Of a stretch of 64,000 nt of DNA, positions 25,866 to 36,320 are shown one piece after another. Location: assembly GCA_016717325.1 (NCBI GenBank), contig JADKFV010000049.1:62001-126000 (forward strand). Direction: 5' to 3'. The notes beneath the pieces were generated by a model. The model made no database searches and had not been told where the DNA came from. It saw only the letters and a list, made by a program, of their open reading frames with translations. The position numbers were made by a program, and so were the translations under genes. The DNA is from Bacteroidota bacterium (lineage in GTDB: Bacteria > Bacteroidota > Bacteroidia > AKYH767-A > OLB10). Numbering within the stretch: position 1 is the stretch's first letter; every line of letters begins with the position of its first letter.

Positions 25866-26249
25866 TTAATTTATAAATCTTCTAATTCCAGCTTTCATCA
25901 ACGGTACATTGAAGTTAATCAGATACCCAAGGTTTTTTCCTGTGAGTTTTAAGTGTGAAATTACTTGTGCTTCCCAAAAAGGATTTACAATATCAATTGC
26001 TTTCAATTCTATAATTACTAAATTATCAACCAATAAATCCAAGCGCAGTCCTTCGTCAAATATTATATCATCGTACTTGATTGGAATATCAATTTGCCGT
26101 AAAACTTCATGGCCTAATTTTCTTAATTCATAAGAGAGACACACTTCATAAACCTTTTCTAAAAGTCCCGGACCTAAAGCTCTATGAATTTTTATGCATG
26201 AAGTAATAATATTTTTCCCAATTGCTTCTTCTTGTTCTGTAGGTGTCAT
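25866..26249 (-). CDS. GxxExxY protein, PD-(D/E)XK nuclease-like
   Basis: 127 residues. The name-giving motif is G28-L-L-E31-K-V-Y34 in HRALGPGLLEKVYEVCL. A nuclease-fold core follows: Asp71 in RLDLLVDN and Glu81-Leu-Lys83 in VIIELKAI, the PD-(D/E)XK pattern. QVISHLKLTGKNLGYLINF is the conserved C-terminal helix/strand. Function of the family is not established. Here it stands between two repeat blocks and interrupts an ABC operon, which suggests insertion or a link with the repeats. Confidence 0.88.
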   Translation of the reverse strand: MTPTEQEEAIGKNIITSCIKIHRALGPGLLEKVYEVCLSYELRKLGHEVLRQIDIPIKYDDIIFDEGLRLDLLVDNLVIIELKAIDIVNPFWEAQVISHLKLTGKNLGYLINFNVPLMKAGIRRFIN

Positions 26250-26289
26250 TTTTTATTTTTTTAATACATAAAGGTATGGTATTTTGCAA

Positions 26290-26590
26290 TTCATTTTTGC
26301 CACAAAGGCGCAAAGGCACAAAGTTTTTTAATGCTTTTATTCACAATAAATTTTTGCCACAAAGGCGCAAAGGCACAAAGTTTTTTAATGCTTTTATTCA
26401 CAATAAATTTTTGCCACAAAGGCGCAAAGGCACAAAGTTTTTTAATGCTTTTATTCACAATGAATTTTTGCCACAAAGGCGGAAAGGCACAAAGTTTTTT
26501 AAATTCAATTTTTGGCACAAAGTTGCAAAGTCACGAAATTTAATTGCATTGCATTCCTTAGTGCCTTTGCGCCTTTGTGGCCAATTTGCA
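26290..26590. repeat. 57-bp tandem repeat array, right flank of the GxxExxY gene
   Basis: GCCACAAAGGCGCAAAGG begins at 26299, 26356, 26413 and 26470, an exact 57-bp period with almost identical units. A degenerate fifth copy follows, then the inverted form GTGCCTTTGCGCCTTTGTGG at about 26561-26580. Frames through it encode only a repeated peptide and are not genes. Confidence 0.93.
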
Positions 26591-26595
26591 CTTCC

Positions 26596-29016
26596 CTATT
26601 CCGTTCTTAAGCTTTTAATTGGTTTAGCCAGTGCTGCCTTTATGCTATGGAAACTCACGGTGGCCAATGCAATAATAACTGCAAAACCTGCCGACAATAC
26701 AAACAACCACCAGTGTAGTGATATACGATAAGGAAAATCTTGCAGCCATTTATTCATTGCAAAATATGCAATAGGCAAAGCAATTATTATAGATATACCT
26801 ACCAACTTTAAAAACTCTTTCGACAATAAAGTAGTGATACCAAAAACAGAAGCACCCAAAACTTTGCGGACACCAATTTCTTTGGTGCGTTGTTCAATAA
26901 TTATTAATGCAATTGCAAACAATCCGAGGCACGATAAAATAATTGCAATGTCGGCCGCCACAAAAAATATGTTGGCGAGATTTTTTTCTTGCTCATACCA
27001 TCGTTGAGTATTTTCATCCATAAACGAACCTTTAAATTCTTTGCCAGGTTCTATCGTTTTATAAATAGAGGCAATCATATCGAGCGACTGTTTGGGATTT
27101 TCGGAATTTACTTTTACAAAAATATATCTGAAAGGCGATGTTGTATTTGCGATGTAAGTTGTAGGCTCAGTTAAATCGTGCATCGAGTATACATGCACAT
27201 CGGGAACCACGCCTACCACGATGTTCAAGCCATCGGCACTGTCCATCAAAAATTTTGTGCCCACAACATTGCCCTTTCCCAATTGCTTTGCCATGCTTTC
27301 GTTTACAATAACACTGCCCAAAGTATCGGACATATATTCGCTGGTAAATTCGCGACCATGTATTATTTTTATTCCAAGCGTTTTAAAATAATCTTGTGCC
27401 ACATTCACCATAGTTGTATTTACAAGTTGGCCATTAAAATCGAAACCACATTGCCATTTGCTTTGGCTTTTATCGTTTCCAATTCCAATGTTGATGGAAC
27501 TGCCGCTTACATTTTCTATCGTTGGATTGTTTGCTAAACGTGTGCGAAATTTCGATAAAATATCACGACCATTCATTACATCATATACAGGTATGCTGAT
27601 TATATTCTCTTGTTTGAATCCTAACGATGCGTTGCGCAAATAATCGAACTGATAATAAATAATCATGGTGCAACAAATAAGTAAACTTGCAATAGCAAAT
27701 TGTATTACGATGAGGGAGTTGCGAAATGCGCCTGGTTTTTTAAGTGATACTTTTCCTTTCAATGTTTCGGTGGTGCTAAACTTTGCCATCAACAAAGCTG
27801 GATATCCACCTGTAACAATTGATATAAGCAAGCTGGTGATAACTATAAATATAATTGTAAACGGATGGTACAAAATATTTAAGTCGAAACGGTTGGCAAA
27901 TATTTCGGTGAAGTGCGTAACAACAATCACCACTCCAACTATTCCTAATATCAAAGCGAACAAAGTGAGGATGACGCTTTCACTTACAAGTTGCACAAAA
28001 ATTTGTTTTGCACCGGCACCCAAACATTTACGAACACCAATTTCGCGCGCACGTGTAAATGCGCGTGCTACATTTAAATTTATAAAATTGAAACATGCAA
28101 TGGCAAAAACAAAAAGGCCAATCAATACTAATATGTATAAGAATGTTTTACTAATTCCATTTTGATTTCCTACTTCACTATTGAAATGCACATCGAGCAT
28201 TGGCAACAATCTTATCGTATACACATCGCCTTTGCTATCGGGCTTTGCGCCTTCATTCTTCAATCCTTGTACATCGGCTTCTACATATTTTCGCATAGCA
28301 CTTTGTATTTGTTTTTCGGCTTGTGTTTGCGTAAAATTTGAACGCAGCTTTGCATATATGGGATGATGTTGCCTACCCCATTCATCTTTTGTTTCGGCAA
28401 AGTCGCTGCGATTTTCTATACGCAAAACAACATCGAAATTTAGTGTTGAATTTCGTGGTGGTGTTTCTGCAATGGCAGCAATCACAAATGTTTGCCACTT
28501 ACCATTCACATTTACGCTAAGCGATTTGCCTATTGGGTCAACTTGATTAAAAATAATTTTTGCCGCTTTTTTTGTGATAATAACATTGCCCAAATCGCGT
28601 AATGGATTTTTTGTATCACCTTCAACTAATGGAAACGAAAACATAGAAAAGAAATCTGTGTCGACAAGATAAACCGGCATTTCATATTCTTTATCATTAT
28701 ACATTACCGAACCACCACTATTCATATACGATGATACATATTCAACTGCGGGCACTTCGGTCTTCAACATTTTCGATTGCGGATAACCCATAGTAGGGCT
28801 GAGCGATTCGCCATCTTTGTCGTGTATGTAATTGTAAGTTTTATAAAGCTTGTTGTTATCGTTATGAAAAGTATCGTACGAAAATTCGTGTTGTACAAAT
28901 ACGAATAATAAAATACCACAAATAAATGCCACCGCCAAACCAACAATATTTATAGTTGCATGGAGTTTGTTTTTTTTCAGATTGCGCAATGCAATCATTA
29001 AATAATTTCGAAACAT
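26596..29016 (-). CDS. MacB/FtsX-family ABC transporter permease (array copy 1)
   Basis: 806 residues: an N-terminal membrane helix (about 20-42), a MacB-type periplasmic domain, a three-helix FtsX domain (about 285-415), then a second cycle of helix, periplasmic domain and FtsX helices (about 430-800). Signature segments are ARAFTRAREIGVRKCLGAG and KEIGVRKVLGASVFGITTLL. No ATPase domain is fused. It must pair with a LolD/MacB-type ATPase, two of which flank the array. Last of five tandem permeases in transcription order, 12 bp after copy 2. Confidence 0.9.
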   Translation of the reverse strand: MFRNYLMIALRNLKKNKLHATINIVGLAVAFICGILLFVFVQHEFSYDTFHNDNNKLYKTYNYIHDKDGESLSPTMGYPQSKMLKTEVPAVEYVSSYMNSGGSVMYNDKEYEMPVYLVDTDFFSMFSFPLVEGDTKNPLRDLGNVIITKKAAKIIFNQVDPIGKSLSVNVNGKWQTFVIAAIAETPPRNSTLNFDVVLRIENRSDFAETKDEWGRQHHPIYAKLRSNFTQTQAEKQIQSAMRKYVEADVQGLKNEGAKPDSKGDVYTIRLLPMLDVHFNSEVGNQNGISKTFLYILVLIGLFVFAIACFNFINLNVARAFTRAREIGVRKCLGAGAKQIFVQLVSESVILTLFALILGIVGVVIVVTHFTEIFANRFDLNILYHPFTIIFIVITSLLISIVTGGYPALLMAKFSTTETLKGKVSLKKPGAFRNSLIVIQFAIASLLICCTMIIYYQFDYLRNASLGFKQENIISIPVYDVMNGRDILSKFRTRLANNPTIENVSGSSINIGIGNDKSQSKWQCGFDFNGQLVNTTMVNVAQDYFKTLGIKIIHGREFTSEYMSDTLGSVIVNESMAKQLGKGNVVGTKFLMDSADGLNIVVGVVPDVHVYSMHDLTEPTTYIANTTSPFRYIFVKVNSENPKQSLDMIASIYKTIEPGKEFKGSFMDENTQRWYEQEKNLANIFFVAADIAIILSCLGLFAIALIIIEQRTKEIGVRKVLGASVFGITTLLSKEFLKLVGISIIIALPIAYFAMNKWLQDFPYRISLHWWLFVLSAGFAVIIALATVSFHSIKAALAKPIKSLRTE

Positions 29017-29028
29017 AATTTTAATTCT

Positions 29029-31475
29029 TTATTCGGTACGTAAATTTTTTACAGGATTGGTTAATGCAGCTTTTATGGTGTGCGCACTTACCGTTGCCAT
29101 GGCAATTAGCAATGCTGCAACACCGGCAATTACAAATATCCACCAACTTATTTCGGTACGGTAAGCAAAATCTTGCAGCCATTTATTCATTGCATAATAA
29201 GCCAGTGGAGTTGCGAGTAAAAATGATAAAGTGATAAGCAAAATAAAATCGCGCGACAATAAATTTGTAATACTTGCAACCGATGCGCCCAATACTTTGC
29301 GAATGCCAATTTCTTTAATGCGTTGTTGAGTCACCAACATTATAAGGCCATACAAGCCGAGGCACGAAATAAATATTGCCAATGCAGCAAAGTAAAAAAT
29401 GATTTTACTCAACCGTTGTTGCGCCACATATTGCAATCCAATATTCGCATCAAGAAAAGAATACTGAAGAACTTTTTCAGGAAAAAATGCCGCCCATTTG
29501 CTTTCGATGTATGAAAGAGTTTGAGGAATATTTTGTGCATTTATTTTTATAGAAAAAACATTCAACTGTGGAATGGTGATATCAAACAGTACTCCATCCA
29601 TTGGTTGTAAAAGCGAGTTGGAATGAAAATCGTTTACCACTCCAATAATAGTTCCTTGTTTACCTTCTCTATCAACTGTTTTGCCTATGGCATCCTGCGG
29701 TGTTTTCCATCCAAAAGATTTTGCACCCTCTTGTGTAATGATAAATGATGATTTTTTATCGGCAGGGAATTTTTCTGAAAAATCGCGACCAGCTAAAACT
29801 TTAAGGCCATACGTTTCTAAGAAACCAAAGTCGACAGCAATGCACGAAATAAATTTATTGTCTTCTTGCTTAAAACCTTCGGGGACTATTCCACGCATTT
29901 GTGCTCCACTACCAAGCGTTTGGTCCGATAATGTAACCGTAGCGATGTTCGGATTTTGTTTTAATGCATCGCTAAAAGTATGCAGTCTTTGATAAAACAT
30001 ACTATCGGGCTTGGTAAAAATATTATTAATATTCTGACTGTATAATGGCGCTGTTACAATGTACTCTTTCTCGAAACCAAGTGGCTTATTTTGCATATAG
30101 TTCAACTGGCGATAAGCAATCATAGCACCAATGATAAGCGCAATGGAAGCTGTAAACTGCAATACCACCAACGCTTTGCGAATTTTGCCTCCGGTAGATT
30201 TTGTACTGTTGAACCCACCACGAATAGTTTGTAATGGTGCAAAGCGTGTTACAAAAATGCCGGATAACTTCCTGCAATCAATCCCGTGAATAATAAAATT
30301 GCAACAAAACTCAGCATTAGAATCGGGTCGGTAAATAGTTGATGCATTTGTAAATCGCTTGCAGTAAGTTCGCACATTAAAGGCATCAATAGAAACATCA
30401 TACTGAGCGAAAATAAAAATGCCACTGTGCTTGTCACCATCGACTCGCTGATGAATTGCATAACCAATTGTTTTTTTCCGGCACCAAGCATTTTGCGCAT
30501 TCCTACTTCTTTTGCGCGCTTGAGTGAACGTGCTGTGGAAAGATTTATAAAATTTATACATGCGATAAGCAAAGTGATAAATGCAATGCTCGATAACACA
30601 TACAACAATGTTATACTGCCTGCGGGTTCAGGTTCTTCAGTTAAGTTAGAGTGTAAATGAAAATTTTTCATGGGCTGCAATTCATATATAATATCCTTTG
30701 CATAATCGGCCGGTGCATTCGAAAGTAAAAATTTTGCAAAGCGTGAATTTACATTTGCAGCACTTTGATTTTGCTTCAACAACACATAAGTATATGAGTG
30801 ACTGATAACCCAATTTTTTTCGAAATTTTTTCTTGCAGCTGCGGCTTCGGTTGCAAGCATGGTTTCGTAATTGGCAATGAAATTAAATTTCAGGTGCGAG
30901 TTATCGGGAAACGATTTTACTACACCCGAGACTTTCATAGGATACTTACCAGCAAATAAAATTGTTTTACCCATAGCGCTTTTATCGCCAAAATATTTAT
31001 GTGCATTGTCCTCAGTAAGTATAACATCAAAAGGATTGTTGAGCGAAGAAGTGGGGTTGCCTTCGACAAAATCGAAAGTGAATATTTTTAAAATTGATGG
31101 GTCGGCAAAATAAAATTTCTCTTCTTCAAAATATTTCTTGTTGCCATTTTCTCCATCTGCCGAAAGGCTAACATTGCGCTTATACATGCGTGCCACTTCT
31201 TCCATCTCGGGAAAACTTTGCTTGAACAATGTAGCCGCAACAGGTGGCAACACTGCAAACGGTGCTGGCAAATCGATAAACGTTGGATTGTAGGTTGCAC
31301 GATAAATTCGGTCGTAGTTCTTCTGAAATTTATCATAACTCATTTCATGTTTTACAAAAAGCAAAATGAGAAAGCAACAGGTAAGCCCCATTGTTAAACC
31401 CATAATGTTTATAAACGAGTAACCTTTGCTTTTGAGCAAATTTCGCCAGGCAGTTTTAAAATAATTATTCCACAT
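29029..31475 (-). pseudogene. MacB/FtsX-family ABC transporter permease (array copy 2), frameshifted
   Basis: N-terminal part 30249-31475 ends at GLIAGSYPAFL; the C-terminal part runs in another frame from about 30250 down to 29029. The break is at a run of five A (plus strand 30253-30257). One extra base restores SYPAFFVTRFAPLQTIRGG and a single product of 815 residues, the length of its neighbours. Domain layout is as in the other copies (KRAKEVGMRKMLGAG in the first FtsX domain, KEIGIRKVLGASVASITNLL in the second). Likely a sequencing deletion; the region between the two start codons is read out of frame. Confidence 0.85.
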
Positions 31476-31486
31476 CGTATTAATTA

Positions 31487-33862
31487 TTATTCTGAACGCA
31501 AACTCTTAACAGGATTTGTAATGGCAGCTTTTATACTTTGAAAGCTTATTGTAGCCAACGATACAACTAAAATAATAACGAGTGCCAATAAGAATATTGA
31601 GGCATTAAATGGCATGCGGTAAGCGTAATTTTGCAACCACATATTGCCGGCATACCAGGCGGCAGGCACTGCAATAACAAATGCAATTGCTATCAATGAA
31701 ATAAAATTACGCGTTAGTAAATTCGAAATTTGCATCACGCTTGCACCTAACACTTTGCGTACGCCAATTTCTTTTACCCGTTTTTGTACAGCCAACGAGC
31801 TCAGGCCAAACAACCCTATGCACGAAATAAAAATGGTGAGTATGGCCGCCATCGAAATAATCTGTTTCCATTTATCTTCGGCTTTATAATATTGTTTGTT
31901 TACATCATCAATAAACTCGTATTTAAATGGATGATAGGGCAGCAATTGAGTATACACTTGCTCTATACCGGCTAATGTTTTCGATTTATTTTTTTGGCCA
32001 ATACTAATTAAAAACCTTTGCAGTGTTACCATTTTATCACATGTAAAAACCTGTGGGATTATTTTTTCGTGGAGCGATTCGAAATGATAATCGCGCACTA
32101 CACCTACAACTTTTAAATTTTGCTCCATGCCATTTAACTCTTTTATAGTTTTGCCAATAGCACTTCCTTTCCATCCTACTTCTTTTACAAAAGCTTGATT
32201 TACCAACACACATGTGCTGGTGTCACCAGGAAATTCTTTCGAAAAATTTCTACCTTCAATCAGCGGTACTTTCATAGTTGGTAAAAATTCTTCGCCTATA
32301 AAATCATATTTCGCTTCAATATTTTTCCCATCCACTTTTCCGCTTGTTACCCAATCGCCATCCATAGTAGGTGCTACACTTTCAACTCCGGGCAATGCGG
32401 CAACTTTATCCTGAAACTGTCTTAATAAAGCCATGTTATCGCCTTTGCTGATACTCACTTGCAATAAGTTTTTATCATCATAACCTAAGTCTACTTTTTT
32501 CAAAAAGTTAAGTTGATTATAAATAAATAATGTTCCAATAATTAAAAAAGTAGCGAGCGAAAACTGCAAAACAACAAGACCCTTCACCAAATAATTTTTG
32601 CTGCTGAATGTGGTGCGATTGTAGAGTGTGCGCACAGGGTCGAAGCCTGAAAGTACCAATGCCGGATAAAATCCTGAAGCCAATACAGTAATTAAAAAAA
32701 GTAAAACAAAGCCGGCAATTAATTTTGCATCGAATAAATAACCAATACTTAATTCTTTTTCGGCAAGGGTATTGAAATAGGGTAACGATAATTCGGCAAT
32801 TAAAAATGCAAGGCCGAATGCAATAAAACACATGGTAAACGCTTCACCGATAAATTGCACAAAAAGTTGTTTGCGGCTACCGCCTATCACTTTGCGCACA
32901 CCAATTTCTTTACTTCGTTTTAATGATTGTGCCACCATAAGGTTTACAAAATTGATACAGGCAATTATTAAAATAAATAATGCTATACAACTTAATATAT
33001 ACGAGTACACAGGGTCGCTTACACTCATAGAGTATTTAATATCTTTGTTGAGATGCATATCAACAAATGGCTGCAATCCCCAAATAAATTTACTATCGAA
33101 GCCGTCCTTTTCCATCTTCTGATAACCTGATTTACTGTTGTAAACTTTTTGCATACTGTTCGCAATGGCCTTTACATCCGCGTTTTCATTCAAGACCAAA
33201 AACGAAGGGTACGATAACATGAACCATGCAGGCTTAGGATTCATAGATTGCAAATAATCGAACGATGCAATCATATCGAATTTGATACTTGAGTTTTGCG
33301 GGGTCTTTTTAGCAATACCTGTTACAGTAAATGGAACAAATTGGTCATCAAATTCTACTTCGATAATTTTTCCAATTGCATTCTCATTTCCAAAATACTT
33401 TTTTGCATACTCTTCACTAATCACCATGGATTTCATATCCTTCAAAACCGAATTTTTGTCTCCTTCAATCAGCGGAAAAGAAAAAACAGAGAAGAAATTT
33501 TTATCGGCCCACCACAATTTTTCTTCGTAAGATTGATCGCCAATTTTTATTACCAAATCATCATCGCGAAGGCGCACAAATTCTTTTATCTCAGGTATCT
33601 CAGCTTTGAAAGCTTCGGCATGAATGTTTCCTGCAATGCCATAAGTTTCTAATTTGCCATCATGACTCTTTACTGTACAGGTAAGTTGGTACAGCCTACT
33701 GGTGTTTTGGTGAAACCTATCGAAACTCAATTCATCTTTTGTATAAAGAAAAATTAAAATGCAGGCGGCAAGGCCAATACTTAATCCAAAAATATTGATG
33801 AATGCAAATACTTTGTTGCGCGACATATTGCGAAACGTTAGAAGCAAATAATTTTTTATCAT
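31487..33862 (-). CDS. MacB/FtsX-family ABC transporter permease (array copy 3)
   Basis: 791 residues, intact. N-terminal helix within MIKNYLLLTFRNMSRNKVFA and FINIFGLSIGLAACILIFLY, then a periplasmic domain, FtsX helices with KRSKEIGVRKVIGGSRKQLF, the second periplasmic domain and a C-terminal FtsX block (KEIGVRKVLGASVMQISNLL) ending KSLRSE. It lies 11 bp after copy 2's start and 12 bp before copy 4's end, as expected for one transcript. Substrate unknown; relatives move antibiotics, peptides or lipoproteins across or out of the inner membrane. Confidence 0.9.
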   Translation of the reverse strand: MIKNYLLLTFRNMSRNKVFAFINIFGLSIGLAACILIFLYTKDELSFDRFHQNTSRLYQLTCTVKSHDGKLETYGIAGNIHAEAFKAEIPEIKEFVRLRDDDLVIKIGDQSYEEKLWWADKNFFSVFSFPLIEGDKNSVLKDMKSMVISEEYAKKYFGNENAIGKIIEVEFDDQFVPFTVTGIAKKTPQNSSIKFDMIASFDYLQSMNPKPAWFMLSYPSFLVLNENADVKAIANSMQKVYNSKSGYQKMEKDGFDSKFIWGLQPFVDMHLNKDIKYSMSVSDPVYSYILSCIALFILIIACINFVNLMVAQSLKRSKEIGVRKVIGGSRKQLFVQFIGEAFTMCFIAFGLAFLIAELSLPYFNTLAEKELSIGYLFDAKLIAGFVLLFLITVLASGFYPALVLSGFDPVRTLYNRTTFSSKNYLVKGLVVLQFSLATFLIIGTLFIYNQLNFLKKVDLGYDDKNLLQVSISKGDNMALLRQFQDKVAALPGVESVAPTMDGDWVTSGKVDGKNIEAKYDFIGEEFLPTMKVPLIEGRNFSKEFPGDTSTCVLVNQAFVKEVGWKGSAIGKTIKELNGMEQNLKVVGVVRDYHFESLHEKIIPQVFTCDKMVTLQRFLISIGQKNKSKTLAGIEQVYTQLLPYHPFKYEFIDDVNKQYYKAEDKWKQIISMAAILTIFISCIGLFGLSSLAVQKRVKEIGVRKVLGASVMQISNLLTRNFISLIAIAFVIAVPAAWYAGNMWLQNYAYRMPFNASIFLLALVIILVVSLATISFQSIKAAITNPVKSLRSE

Positions 33863-33874
33863 GGTTTTAAATTT

Positions 33875-36264
33875 TTATTCGGTACGTAAACTTTTTATTG
33901 GATTGGCAAGTGCAGATTTTATGGCTTGAAAACTTACTGTAACAATTGCAATTACCATTGCAAACAACCCTGCCGTTGCAAACATCCACACATTGATGTT
34001 GATGCGATAAGCGAAACCTTGCAACCAATTATTCATAAGCCAATAAGCAAAAGGGATAGAAATGATGATGGCCACAAAAACAAGTTTTACAAAATCGCGC
34101 GAGAGTAAAGTAGCTATGCTTGTAACCGTAGCACCAAGCACTTTGCGCACACCAATTTCTTTTGTACGCTGTTCGGCAGTATAAGCTGCAAGACCAAAAA
34201 GGCCAAGGCTTGCAATAAGAATAGCGAGTATAGAAAATGACATGGTAACAAGTGCACTGCGCTGTTCACTCTGATATAAACTTTGCATTTGCTTATCAAG
34301 AAATGTATAATCAAATGCCACTGAGGATTAGTTTTTTTAAATATGGTTTCAATTTTACTTAACAGTTGCTGCATGTTCTTAGTATTGTATTGCACTAACA
34401 AAAATGAAAATGGTTCACGGCTGGCATTGTGAAATGCATAGCCCGAAACAGGTTGATGCAGCGATTCGAAATTGAAATTGTCAACCACACCGGTGATATA
34501 ACTGTTATTGCCAAGTTGGCAACTTATTTTTTTTCCAATGGCATCATTAGGTTTCAATCCGAGATAATCGATTGCAGTTTTATTTACAACCACTTCTACA
34601 AGTGTATCGTCTTTACTTTTATTGAGTGGTAAAATAGTGCCTGCCAAAAGTTTAAGTTTTAATGTTTCCAATATTTCGGCCGATGCACGATTGGTGGTTA
34701 GTGGAAAACCATTTTCGTCAGCATCGTTTTTATAAATCGAACGACCGCTACTTTGTATTCCGGGAAAAGATTGTGAGCGGCAAATGGTTTTTACTTCAGG
34801 TAAATTTTTCAATTCATTTATTAATGCATTAACAGGCTCATCCGTTTTTGATGCAACGGTACTTATTGCCACAATATTTTGAGGGTTGAATCCTAAGTTT
34901 TTATTTCTGATAAAATTCAATTGTTGTTGAATTACTATCACGGCAATAATTAAAATAACCGATGCAGCGTATTGCGCAGTAACTAATATTTTGCGCAGCA
35001 AAGGATGATTAGCATTTAATTTATTGCGTTGCGAAAGCGTTGCCGTAACATTGGCCGATGCCAGTAAATATGCAGGATACAAGCCTGATAGCGCTGTGAT
35101 ACTTAACCAAAGAATTGCATAGCCAAGCAACACATAAGGGTGAAATAATAATTGTACCGATAATGGTTTACTTATAACATTGGCAAACACAGGCAACAAA
35201 ATAATGCTTAGCAAAAAAGAAAAAACAATGGCAACAAAAATCAAAATTGCGGTTTCGGTATAGAAGCGAACAAACAATGTTTTGAAGGACGCACCAAGTG
35301 TTTTCGAAATGCCTATTTCTTTCATTCGTTTTTGTAAACGTGCTGTAGAAAGATTCATATAATTTACACAGGCAATAATTATAATGAGCAATGCTAATAG
35401 TGAAAGATGTTTTAAAGTAGCATAATCATTTAAATCGCTACTATAATTCCACATTGCATTGGCCGAGTGCAAATGAATATCGGTGAGTGCCTGCAATTTT
35501 AATTGAAACCACTGTTCATCCTTCGGTATTTTTGTTTTTACCATCTGCGCCCATTTAGCATCAACGGTTTGTGGTGATACATTTTCTTTAAGCAAAACAT
35601 ACGTTTCGAAACTTGCATTGTCCCATGTATTGGGATTGCGCGAAAAACTTGTTGATGCATACGAAGCAATAAAATCCATACGCATGCTTGTGTTCTGCGG
35701 TAAGTCATCGTACACACCGGCAACTTCTATTTGCTTGCTACCATTTACTAAAATGGTTTTGCCAACACAATTTTCATTTCCATAATATTGCCTGGCTTTG
35801 GACTTCGATAAAAAAACTTTATTCGGCTTATTTAAATCAAGCGGGTTTCCCGATAAAATATTTACATCGAAAATTTTGAAATACGATGCATCGCACCAAA
35901 AATAATTCTTCTCAATAAAATTATCTTTTGCAGTGCTTACAAATGTTGGGTCGCCAAAATTATTTTTCAAAATTCGCACCTGCGATTCTAGTTCAGGAAT
36001 AAATTCCTGTGCTGTGGGCCCTACGGCATTGGGAGCATTGGCGAATACATTTATTTTACCATCGTCATTTTCTAATACGTTTATACGATAAATTCTTTTT
36101 GCTTTTTTGTGATAACTATCGTAAGTAGATTCGTTTTGGATATAAGCCATCAACAGCACCACTACCGTAATTCCAATTGATAAGCCAATCAAATTTAGTA
36201 AACTAAATGAAGCATTGTGCTTAAAATTTCGCAGTGTGAGTTTTATGTTGTGGTATAGCATCAT
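33875..36264 (-). pseudogene. MacB/FtsX-family ABC transporter permease (array copy 4), frameshifted
   Basis: The main frame starts at 36264 and reads correctly until IFKKTNPQW, then shifts; the true C-terminus continues as AFDYTFLDKQMQSLYQ in the frame ending at 33875. Adding one C to CC at 34318-34319 (plus strand) restores NPQWAFDYTFLDK and a 796-residue protein. The tail past the break in the main frame (to 34114) is spurious. Motifs KRMKEIGISKTLGASFKTLF and KEIGVRKVLGATVTSIATLL mark the two FtsX domains. Same architecture as the other copies. Confidence 0.85.
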
Positions 36265-36320
36265 TGTTAGTTATTTTTTGTTTTTATCATTAATAATCAA
36301 AACATATTTAACTTCGTATA

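Noticed and set aside
26299..26590. CRISPR array
   Set aside because: The 57-bp units are alike over their whole length, so there are no unique spacers, and no cas gene is near.
26243..26731. Long open frames through the 57-bp array on both strands
   Set aside because: Unit length is divisible by three, so frames stay open by repetition; the plus-strand frame also runs into the antisense of the permease gene.
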